54,091 nt of DNA from an uncultured Actinomycetes bacterium. Its GTDB lineage: Bacteria; Actinomycetota; Acidimicrobiia; Acidimicrobiales; Acidimicrobilacustridaceae. The position numbers were made by a program, and so were the translations under genes. The notes under the pieces are model-generated. The model saw nothing but the letters and a program-made list of their open reading frames with translations. It was not told the origin of the DNA and did not search any database. Below, piece after piece: positions 22,848-30,047 of the stretch. The stretch is taken from positions 1 to 54,091 of the forward strand of contig CALBSE010000031.1 in the NCBI GenBank assembly GCA_937927725.1, written 5' to 3'. How positions within the stretch are numbered: position 1 is the stretch's first letter; each line of letters begins with the position of its first letter.

Positions 22848-25739
22848 TTGCCGTCCAACATCCGTGTGTACGAGCTGGCACGAGAACTAGGTCTCACCAA
22901 CAAAGAGACCTTGGATCTTTGCGTCGCGCTCGGGATCGGCGTGAAGAGCCATTCCTCAAGCGTCGTCGAGCCCCAAGCTGACCGCGTTCGCCGCAAGGCC
23001 GAGCGTGAAGGTCTTGTGCGTGACGTACAGCCCGAGGAACCAGAAGCTCCGGCCAAGAAGGCAGCGGCAAAGAAAACCGCAGCCAAAAAAGCTCCGGCCA
23101 AAAAGGCTGCAGCAAAGAAGTCTGCCGATGAAACGGCCGAGGACGAGACTCCGGTCGCGCCCGCCGAAACCGAGCCGGTTGTCGCCGAGATTCCTGTGGC
23201 CGAGGCCGAGACAGTTGCTCCCGCACCAGAACCAGTTTCGGAACCTGCTCCTGCTCCCGCACCTGCTCCCGCACCGAAGCCCGTTGCACCCAAGCGCGTC
23301 ATTTCGTCATCGGGCAGCAGTGGTCCGCGTCGCGAGGCACCGGCTGCACCTGCCGCGCCCGCGTCTGCTCCCGCCGCAGAGGCACCCGAGGCACCGGCCG
23401 CTCCGGCTGCACCGGCTGCATCGGCTGCCGCAGCGCCAGCCGATGCTCCTGCTGCACGCGCACCGATGCCGCAACGTCCTCCGACATCCTCGACGGGCAA
23501 GCCCATCCCGCCCCCGCCCGGCGGACGTCCCCCGATTTCTTCAACCGGTAAACCCATCCCGCCGCCTCCCGGCATGCGTCGCGAAACGCCCGCTCCCGGT
23601 GCGCGTCCTGGTGGTCGTCCCGGTGGTCCTGGTGCTGGTGGTCCCGGCGGTCGTCCCGGTGGCGGCGGTCCTGGTGGTCGTCCCGGTGGCGGAGGCTTCA
23701 ACGGCCCGCGTCCCGGCGGTGGTCCTGGTGGCGGCGGTCCTGGCGGCGGCTTTGGTGGCCCCGGTGGCGGTGGTCCCGGCGGCGGTGGTCCTGGTGGTCG
23801 TCCTGGTGGCGGTGGTCGTCCCGGTGGTGGCCCTGGTGGTCGTCCCGGTGGCCCGCGTCCCAAGCGCAAGGGTCGTCGTCGTCGTAACCGCGACGAACTT
23901 CAGCCGATCGATGCACCGAGCTACACCCCTCGCGAAGCACCGATCCCAACGGGTGAAGTTGTCGTAGAGCGCGCGTCAACCGCGCAGGATCTCGGCCCGA
24001 AGATGAATCGCACGGCGGCCGACGTCGTTCGCTTCCTCATGCAACAGGGCGAAATGGTCACCGCGACACAGTCGCTGAGTGACGACATGATCGAACTCTT
24101 TGCTGCCGAAATTGGCGCATCGATTCGTCTCGTCAATCCTGGTGAAGAACAAGAAGTCGAGCTGCAGAAGTTGCTCATGCTCGAAGAGGACGTCGACGAC
24201 GCGACCTACGAAGCGTGGCCGCATCGTCCGCCGGTCATCACCGTTATGGGTCACGTCGATCACGGTAAGACCAAACTTCTTGATCAGATCCGTAACGCCA
24301 ACGTTGTTGCCGGCGAAGCCGGTGGCATCACCCAGCACATCGGTGCCTATCAGGTCACCCAAGACGGACGTGCGATCACGTTCCTCGATACTCCTGGTCA
24401 CGAGGCGTTCACCGCCATGCGTGCTCGCGGTGCCGATGCAACCGACGTCGTCATCCTTGTTGTCGCTGCCGACGACGGTGTTATGCCGCAAACGATCGAA
24501 GCCATTAATCACGCGAAGGCCGCCGACGTTCCGATCATCGTTGCCATCAACAAGATCGACCGAGAAAACGCTGATCCCACTCGCGTGATGCAGCAATTGT
24601 CTGAGCACGCGCTTGTCCCCGAAGCATGGGGTGGCGAAACCGTCATGGTCGAAGTGTCCGCGCTTCAAAACCTCGGTATCGACGATCTTCTCGAGAACGT
24701 GCTCATCATGGCCGACCTTGAAGATCTCCGAGCCAATCCCGATGGTCGTGCTCGCGGCGTTGTTCTCGAATCGAACCTCGACATTGGTCGTGGTCCGGTC
24801 GCCACCGTGCTCGTGCAACACGGAACTCTGCGTGTCGGCGACCCTATGGTTGCGGGTGCTGCCTGGGGCCGTGTCCGAGCGATCATCGACGACAAGGGCA
24901 ATCAGATCAAAGAAGCTGGCCCTTCTGCTCCAGTTCAGGTGCTTGGTCTTTCCGACGTCGCGATTGCTGGCGATCGGTTCGTCATCGCACCCGACGAAAA
25001 GACCGCTTCCAAGGTTGCGGCTACTCGTGAGCATTGGCTCCGTGTTGCCACCATTGGCCGTGAAGCCCACGCAATGAGCGGTGGCGCAAAGCTCGAAGAC
25101 ATCTTCCAGCAGATTCAGGCAGGCGAAGCGGCAACGCTCAACCTCATCCTGAAGGCCGATGTCACCGGTTCGCTTGAAGCACTTACCGAGAGCCTCAAGC
25201 GACTCGAACGCGACGAGGTCAAACTCGCATTCGTGCATCGCGCTGTCGGTGGCATCACGCAGAACGATGTCCAGTTGGCGGCTACGTCCAACGCCACGAT
25301 CCTCGGCTTCAATGTCCGACCCGATCGTCAGGCTCGTGAACTGGCCGACACTGAGCACGTTGAAATTCGTGCCTACGAAATCATCTACCAGGTGCTTGAA
25401 GATATTGAGAAGGCCATGCTTGGTCTCCTCAAGCCTGAGTACGAAGAAATCGTTACGGGTGAAGCTGAGGTCCGCGAAATCTTCCGTGTGCCGAAGGTTG
25501 GCGCTATCGCCGGCTGCTACGTCACCAACGGACAGATCACTCGTGGCACCAAGGTGCGCTTCCTTCGTGAAGGAACCATCATCTGGAAGGGTTCGGTCGC
25601 GTCGCTGCGTCGCTTCAAGGACGATGTCCGCGAAGTTGCGGCTGGTTTCGAGTGCGGTATCGGTCTCACCGATTTCCAAGACCTCAAGCCTGGCGACATC
25701 ATCGAAACCTACGAGGACCGCGAGATCCCGCGCACCTAA
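22848..25739 (+). CDS. infB: Translation initiation factor IF-2
   Basis: A 963-residue GTPase that brings initiator tRNA to the ribosome. It starts at TTG 22848, right where IF-2 proteins begin (NIRVYELARELG). A Lys/Ala repeat region (about 66-90), a Pro/Ala region and a very Gly/Arg/Pro-rich stretch (about 245-350) form a long disordered N-terminal half. The GTPase follows with G1 GHVDHGKT at 468-475, DTPGH at 514 and NKID at 568, then domains II to IV. The Gly-rich DNA is highly repetitive and could slip or mis-assemble, yet the frame is intact. Confidence 0.97.
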   Translation: MPSNIRVYELARELGLTNKETLDLCVALGIGVKSHSSSVVEPQADRVRRKAEREGLVRDVQPEEPEAPAKKAAAKKTAAKKAPAKKAAAKKSADETAEDETPVAPAETEPVVAEIPVAEAETVAPAPEPVSEPAPAPAPAPAPKPVAPKRVISSSGSSGPRREAPAAPAAPASAPAAEAPEAPAAPAAPAASAAAAPADAPAARAPMPQRPPTSSTGKPIPPPPGGRPPISSTGKPIPPPPGMRRETPAPGARPGGRPGGPGAGGPGGRPGGGGPGGRPGGGGFNGPRPGGGPGGGGPGGGFGGPGGGGPGGGGPGGRPGGGGRPGGGPGGRPGGPRPKRKGRRRRNRDELQPIDAPSYTPREAPIPTGEVVVERASTAQDLGPKMNRTAADVVRFLMQQGEMVTATQSLSDDMIELFAAEIGASIRLVNPGEEQEVELQKLLMLEEDVDDATYEAWPHRPPVITVMGHVDHGKTKLLDQIRNANVVAGEAGGITQHIGAYQVTQDGRAITFLDTPGHEAFTAMRARGADATDVVILVVAADDGVMPQTIEAINHAKAADVPIIVAINKIDRENADPTRVMQQLSEHALVPEAWGGETVMVEVSALQNLGIDDLLENVLIMADLEDLRANPDGRARGVVLESNLDIGRGPVATVLVQHGTLRVGDPMVAGAAWGRVRAIIDDKGNQIKEAGPSAPVQVLGLSDVAIAGDRFVIAPDEKTASKVAATREHWLRVATIGREAHAMSGGAKLEDIFQQIQAGEAATLNLILKADVTGSLEALTESLKRLERDEVKLAFVHRAVGGITQNDVQLAATSNATILGFNVRPDRQARELADTEHVEIRAYEIIYQVLEDIEKAMLGLLKPEYEEIVTGEAEVREIFRVPKVGAIAGCYVTNGQITRGTKVRFLREGTIIWKGSVASLRRFKDDVREVAAGFECGIGLTDFQDLKPGDIIETYEDREIPRT

Positions 25740-25795
25740 GTTCTGTCGGACGGCTCGCCGTTCGGATTCCTTAGTGTCAACCAGGAGGCGTTTGC

Positions 25796-26188
25796 ATGAG
25801 TCGACGAAGCAACCACGGCTCGGCCCGTCAGTATCCGCGCACCGCTCGTCTCAACGAGTTGTTGCGCGAAATCATCGCGGGCGAACTCGAACGCATGGAT
25901 GACGATCGTCTCCACCTTGTGACAATTACTTCGGTCGACATCGAAGGCGACCTTCGCCACGCCAAGGTGTACTTCGATTCGATTCAGGACGAAGAAGGCG
26001 ATCCCGAGGTGCTCGAAGCCTTTGGTGAAATTCGCTACAAGTTGCAATCGGCGATTGGCCGTGAAGCACGAATGAAGCGCACCCCAGAGCTTTCGTTCGC
26101 GCCTGATCCCGCCGTTCGCGCCGGAGCCCGTATCGAATCGTTGTTGGCCGAAGGCCCCCGACCGGAACCCGACACCACCGAATCGTGA
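25796..26188 (+). CDS. rbfA: Ribosome-binding factor A
   Basis: A 130-residue KH-fold protein needed for late 30S assembly and cold adaptation. It has RTARLNELLREIIAGEL, VTITSVDIEGDLRHAKVYF and the C-terminal FAPDPAVRAGARIESLL, all typical. It starts 56 bases after infB with AGGAGG just upstream (25782-25787 region), and its stop overlaps the GTG of truB. Confidence 0.95.
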   Translation: MSRRSNHGSARQYPRTARLNELLREIIAGELERMDDDRLHLVTITSVDIEGDLRHAKVYFDSIQDEEGDPEVLEAFGEIRYKLQSAIGREARMKRTPELSFAPDPAVRAGARIESLLAEGPRPEPDTTES

Positions 26189-27084
26189 GCGCGAAGAAGC
26201 GCGACGACGGACCCGACGGTCTCGTCGTCGTCGACAAGGACGCGGGCTGGACCTCGCACGATGTCGTTGCGAAGTCGCGAGGGCTGCTGGGCACGCGCAA
26301 AGTCGGACATTCAGGAACCCTCGACCCCGACGCGACGGGTGTGTTGCTCCTCGGCGTCGGGCGCGTCACGCGCCTGTTGAAATATCTCACCGCGTTACCC
26401 AAGACCTATACCTGCGAAATTGTCTTCGGTACGGAAACCTCAACGCTTGATGCGGCTGGGGATGTCACCGCTACGCACGACATGTCAGGTCTGACCTTTG
26501 CTCAGATCGAGGCTGCGGTTCCACAGCTCACCGGCGACATCATGCAGATTCCACCGATGGTGTCGGCAGTGAAGATCGACGGAAAGCGATTGCATCAGCT
26601 CGCGCGAGAAGGAATTGAAGTCGAGCGTGCGCCCCGTCCAGTCACTATTCATCGCTTCACGGTTGCGCCCACGAAAGATCCACTCGTCATCACCGCCGAG
26701 GTTGAATGTTCCTCGGGCACCTATGTGCGCACGTTGGCTGCCGATCTTGGTCACGCACTCGGCGGGGGTGCGCACCTTCGCGAACTTCGACGAACTGCCA
26801 TTGGTTCATTCACGCTTAGGGAAGCCCACGCGCTCGAAACGGTCTCGCCCGATGTGCTGCTGAGTCCTGCTGAAGCCATGCGGGACAACCCCACCGTGGT
26901 GGTAACCGAGGCCGAACGCATCGATGTCGGTCACGGAAAGGTGCTCACCATCGATGAGCGATTCGTCGGCGAGGGGCCCTGGGCCGTTACTGATGGCGAA
27001 GGCCGTCTGCTGGCGATGTACATCGCTCATCGAGGCGGCACCGCCAAGCCCGATGTTGTCGTTGCCCCGGTCGACGGACGGTAG
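26185..27084 (+). CDS. truB: tRNA pseudouridine(55) synthase TruB
   Basis: A 299-residue enzyme that makes pseudouridine 55 in the T arm of tRNAs. The N terminus has GLVVVDKDAGWTSHDVV, and the catalytic Asp47 sits in GHSGTLDPDATGVL. Further motifs are PPMVSAVKIDGKRLHQLAREG and CSSGTYVRTLAADLG. The start is GTG 26185, overlapping the rbfA stop by four bases. ribF follows after 13 bases, and no FMN riboswitch fits in that gap. Confidence 0.96.
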   Translation: MSAKKRDDGPDGLVVVDKDAGWTSHDVVAKSRGLLGTRKVGHSGTLDPDATGVLLLGVGRVTRLLKYLTALPKTYTCEIVFGTETSTLDAAGDVTATHDMSGLTFAQIEAAVPQLTGDIMQIPPMVSAVKIDGKRLHQLAREGIEVERAPRPVTIHRFTVAPTKDPLVITAEVECSSGTYVRTLAADLGHALGGGAHLRELRRTAIGSFTLREAHALETVSPDVLLSPAEAMRDNPTVVVTEAERIDVGHGKVLTIDERFVGEGPWAVTDGEGRLLAMYIAHRGGTAKPDVVVAPVDGR

Positions 27085-27097
27085 CGTTCGATTGGTC

Positions 27098-28045
27098 ATG
27101 GACGTCATCTACGACAACGACGAAACGCATCTTGCAGGGCAGGGCTCCGCTGTCACCATCGGCGCGTTCGATGGTGTCCATCGCGGGCACCGTCAGGTCA
27201 TTGCCACGTTGCGTGGACTCGCTGCTGAGCGCGGACTCCGAACGGTGGTTGTCACCTTCGACCGTCACCCGGCGTCAGTTGTTCGGCCCGACTCCGCTCC
27301 ACTACTTCTCACCGACCTCGACCAAAAACTTGAACTTCTTGCGGAATGCGGTGTCGATGCCGTCTTTGTTGTGCGCTTCGATGAGCAACGTGCGCAGGAA
27401 ACTGCAGCCGAATTCATTACGGCTGATCTCGTCGGAACCCTCAACGCGAAACTGGTCACAGTCGGCAGCGACTTCCACTTTGGCAACAAGCGCACCGGCA
27501 ACGTGGAACTCCTTACTGAAATGGGTGCCGATCTTGGTTTCGAGACGCTGGCTCATGAACTTGTTGACCTGAATGGACAACCGTCAACCGAGTCAGTGTC
27601 ATCAACGCGAATTCGGGCCGCGTTGCGCAGCGGCGATCTCGATTCGGCAAATGCAATGTTGGGCCGACCTCATGAGGTGCGAGGCATTGTTGGTCACGGC
27701 GATGGGCGCGCGCGTGACCTTGGGTTTCGCACGGCAAACCTTGCGATCCCGGAAACTGTTTGTTTGCCCGCCGACGGCATCTATGCCGGTTGGTGTCGCA
27801 CTCCCGATGGCGTCAACCGAGCGTGCGCTATTTCGCTTGGACGACGTCCGACGTTCTACGAATTCGCCGATACATCGCTGCTCGAGGCACACCTCATCGA
27901 CTTCGATGCCGATCTTTACGGCGAAGAACTTGCAGTGCAGTTCGTCTCGCATCTTCGTGACGAACTGAAATTCGACTCAGTCGATGCGCTCATTGCCCAA
28001 ATGGGCAAAGACGTCGATCAGTGTCGGAAACTACTGCTGGGTTAA
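27098..28045 (+). CDS. ribF: Bifunctional riboflavin kinase/FAD synthetase
   Basis: A 315-residue enzyme that makes FMN and then FAD. The N-terminal nucleotidyltransferase domain has IGAFDGVHRGHRQ (residues 21-33) and later SVSSTRIRAALRSGDL. The C-terminal flavokinase domain has GDGRARDLGFRTANL, PADGIYAGW and LYGEELAVQFVSHLRDELKF. The reading frame is open further upstream inside truB, but ATG 27098 gives the family N terminus. It ends three bases before the stop of the convergent sulfotransferase, so the two transcripts must overlap. Confidence 0.95.
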   Translation: MDVIYDNDETHLAGQGSAVTIGAFDGVHRGHRQVIATLRGLAAERGLRTVVVTFDRHPASVVRPDSAPLLLTDLDQKLELLAECGVDAVFVVRFDEQRAQETAAEFITADLVGTLNAKLVTVGSDFHFGNKRTGNVELLTEMGADLGFETLAHELVDLNGQPSTESVSSTRIRAALRSGDLDSANAMLGRPHEVRGIVGHGDGRARDLGFRTANLAIPETVCLPADGIYAGWCRTPDGVNRACAISLGRRPTFYEFADTSLLEAHLIDFDADLYGEELAVQFVSHLRDELKFDSVDALIAQMGKDVDQCRKLLLG

Positions 28046-28048
28046 TCG

Positions 28049-29326
28049 TTACCAGGGTTCGTCGGGAATGCCGAAGTGCTCGCTGTACGCGCGCATCTGT
28101 TCGCGACGAGCAGGTACATCAATTCCGATTTGGTCGACGTCGTAGATGACTTTGCCGAAGCGGTCGCGTTCGTGCGTGGCTCCGTACTCAGCTAAGGCTG
28201 CCTCGGCTCGCGCATCCATGGGCTGTGCGGCCAGTTCATAAATTCGGCGAATTGTGCCGACATCGTCACCCATGAACTCGTCGAATCGAATATCCATCGA
28301 CTGTTCTGGGCCCCCGAGAAGCGAGCGATCGCGCATCGCAGCGTTGAGCATGTCGTCAAGGCGATCGGCCCAGTAGTTCGAAATCGCAACGGGGTCGACG
28401 GGTGACAGCGATGTGCGGGCCGAATAGGAAACCATCGTTCCCATCGAAACCATCACAGAAATTGGATCACGGTGAGTGACGAGGAATGTTGCGTCGGGGA
28501 ACGTTGTTGCGAGCGGACCGAACTGTTCAAGGTGTTGCGGTGACTTGAGAATCCAACGTTCACCGCCGCGCAAGAACTGACACGCTTTCAGCACTGTCTT
28601 CATGTACTCGTAGTGCGGGGTCTGGTCGTGTGACTTGTAGTAGTCGCGCCAGGTTGGCATTGGCGCCATGGTTTCGAACATCATCGTCGAGAAGTCGATG
28701 GCAAGAATCTGGATCTCTTCGTGTACATGCCATGTCGTCATCTCATGCATGCGGTTGAAGTCCGGCATGATCATGTCCATGATTTGCAAACCGGCTTCGG
28801 TGCGAGCGAGCCGGGGATCCTCGGGCGTGTTGGCGAGCGCAGCTTCGTCGAGAGATGGAACGGGTTGATTGCTCTCCCAGTAGGGAAGCGAACGAAGTGC
28901 GGGATCGCACGCAATCAGATTGTGGAGATGCGTCGTGCCGGTGCGGGGGAGTCCGGCGATGATGATCGGCGCTTTGATTTCGATGTCGTGAATCTCGGGA
29001 TGACGCGCCAGTAAATCGGCGAGCAGCAGTCGGTTCTTCAAGAGTGTGCTCATGAACGAGGCAGCAGAGATTCGTCCCATCGGTGAAAGGGGAGCTTCAG
29101 TGTCGAGAGCGTTGAGCAACACCTCAAGTCGTTCGACGAAATCCATAGGACCGAAATTGTCGAGCCCGGTTTCGGCTGCAGCTTGTGTCATGAGTGCGTC
29201 GGCGTTGAGTTCGATCATGTCGGCGAACGGTGCCGCGCCTTCGATGATGGCCTGGGCCTCAGGAGAGAATTGCGGGTCGGCGAGGTCATCGAGGCGCTTG
29301 GGCGCCGGTCGGTTCGAAGCAGACAT
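28049..29326 (-). CDS. Sulfotransferase family protein
   Basis: A 425-residue protein with the 5'-phosphosulfate loop PRTGTTHLHNLI (about 127-138) and a 3'-phosphate block THRDPISVMVSMGT later in the protein. Such enzymes move sulfate from PAPS to lipids, sugars or other small molecules. The N-terminal ~115 residues are helical with no named domain visible. The long form without a signal peptide is common in lipid-rich actinobacteria such as mycobacteria (Stf-like). It is inverted relative to the ribosomal genes on both sides, so it is an accessory insertion in a conserved block. The acceptor cannot be inferred. Confidence 0.85.
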   Translation of the reverse strand: MSASNRPAPKRLDDLADPQFSPEAQAIIEGAAPFADMIELNADALMTQAAAETGLDNFGPMDFVERLEVLLNALDTEAPLSPMGRISAASFMSTLLKNRLLLADLLARHPEIHDIEIKAPIIIAGLPRTGTTHLHNLIACDPALRSLPYWESNQPVPSLDEAALANTPEDPRLARTEAGLQIMDMIMPDFNRMHEMTTWHVHEEIQILAIDFSTMMFETMAPMPTWRDYYKSHDQTPHYEYMKTVLKACQFLRGGERWILKSPQHLEQFGPLATTFPDATFLVTHRDPISVMVSMGTMVSYSARTSLSPVDPVAISNYWADRLDDMLNAAMRDRSLLGGPEQSMDIRFDEFMGDDVGTIRRIYELAAQPMDARAEAALAEYGATHERDRFGKVIYDVDQIGIDVPARREQMRAYSEHFGIPDEPW

Positions 29327-29577
29327 GGTTCCCCTTTGGGCCCGTCCCCCGACGAGCGAACCCGCATCGTAGAGCCGAAAACCCTAAGGGGTGACAGGAA
29401 TCTCCCCGAATTCGTAGAGAGCGACCGAAATGCCGAATGTGGGCGCGAACGCCCTCGCTGGTACCTTTACCGGGTCGGTTCGCACCCTGTGAGCCGTGAA
29501 GCCCCTCCCGATTGCGCCAGGAACTCGTTCCAGCGGATCACGGAGCTGGGTCCAAAACCCACCAGAAAGAATTCTGC

Positions 29578-29856
29578 ATGTCTGCTGAACCCGCAAACCT
29601 TCCGCCGAAGGCTGACACGATCGCCGAACACCGGACGCATCCCACCGATACCGGATCGCCCGAAGTTCAGATCGCTCTACTGACCGACCGCATCAATCAT
29701 CTGACTGAGCATCTCAAGTCACATAAGAAGGACCACCACAGTCGTCGTGGACTTCTCATGCTCGTCGGTCGTCGTCGTCGCCTGCTCGATTACGTCAAGA
29801 AGAACGACGTCGAGCGTTACCGCTCGATCATCGCAAAACTCGGCTTGCGCCGATAG
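29578..29856 (+). CDS. rpsO: 30S ribosomal protein S15
   Basis: A 92-residue small-subunit protein that binds 16S rRNA. The core has TGSPEVQIALLTDRINHLTEHL and KKDHHSRRGLLMLVGRRRRLLDYV, both diagnostic. The ATG at 29578 is chosen over an open frame starting at 29512, with AGAAAGA upstream as a weak ribosome site. The N terminus is a few residues longer than usual. pnp follows, the conserved order. The 251-base region before it holds the 5' end of the sulfotransferase gene side and presumably the rpsO promoter, though no clear promoter could be picked. Confidence 0.96.
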   Translation: MSAEPANLPPKADTIAEHRTHPTDTGSPEVQIALLTDRINHLTEHLKSHKKDHHSRRGLLMLVGRRRRLLDYVKKNDVERYRSIIAKLGLRR

Positions 29857-29866
29857 TTGCGAACCG

Positions 29867-29915
29867 GGGGACGACCATCGTGGTCGTCCCCTCGCTGTTC
29901 CTGTCTGGGAACAGC
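29867..29915 (+). terminator. Tandem hairpins after rpsO
   Basis: Stem 1 pairs 29867-29877 with 29881-29891 (11 perfect pairs, loop TCG). Stem 2 pairs GCTGTTCC at 29894-29901 with GGAACAGC at 29908-29915 (8 perfect pairs). Neither is followed by a T tract. The first is strong enough to end or protect the rpsO transcript. Confidence 0.6.
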
Positions 29916-29936
29916 TCCCCGGCGATACTGCGTTGT

Positions 29937-29991
29937 CAGTTGCCGGAGGTGAGTATCGGATCACAGCTCCGATGTTCACCTCTGGGAACTG
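29937..29991 (+). promoter_or_regulatory. Long hairpin in the pnp leader
   Basis: CAGTT (29937-29941) pairs with AACTG (29987-29991), CC with GG, then GAGGTGA with TCACCTC, two G-U pairs, and ATCGGA (29955-29960) with TCCGAT (29968-29973), around a TCACAGC loop. Only one real mismatch breaks about 23 pairs. In E. coli a long pnp leader stem is cut by RNase III and used for PNPase self-control; a similar use here is inference. Confidence 0.65.
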
Positions 29992-30047
29992 GTTACGAGG
30001 TCGCCTCCAACTGACGGACCACTGTCCGTCGCACAAAGGAGACACAC

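Noticed and set aside
22724..23869. Pro/Gly-rich open frame of 381 codons on the minus strand
   Set aside because: It is the complement of the Gly-rich repeat in IF-2 and gives a low-complexity protein with no family match.
23600..23870. Tandem DNA repeats considered as a CRISPR array or intergenic repeat
   Set aside because: The repeats are in frame, code for Gly/Arg/Pro in IF-2 and have no unique spacers.
23976..25679. Long open frame of 567 codons on the minus strand inside infB
   Set aside because: It mirrors the codon pattern of infB, has no known domain and no ribosome site. GC-rich genes often have such open antisense frames.
27085..27097. FMN riboswitch before ribF
   Set aside because: The gap is 13 bases and the upstream gene is truB; no room or conserved elements exist.
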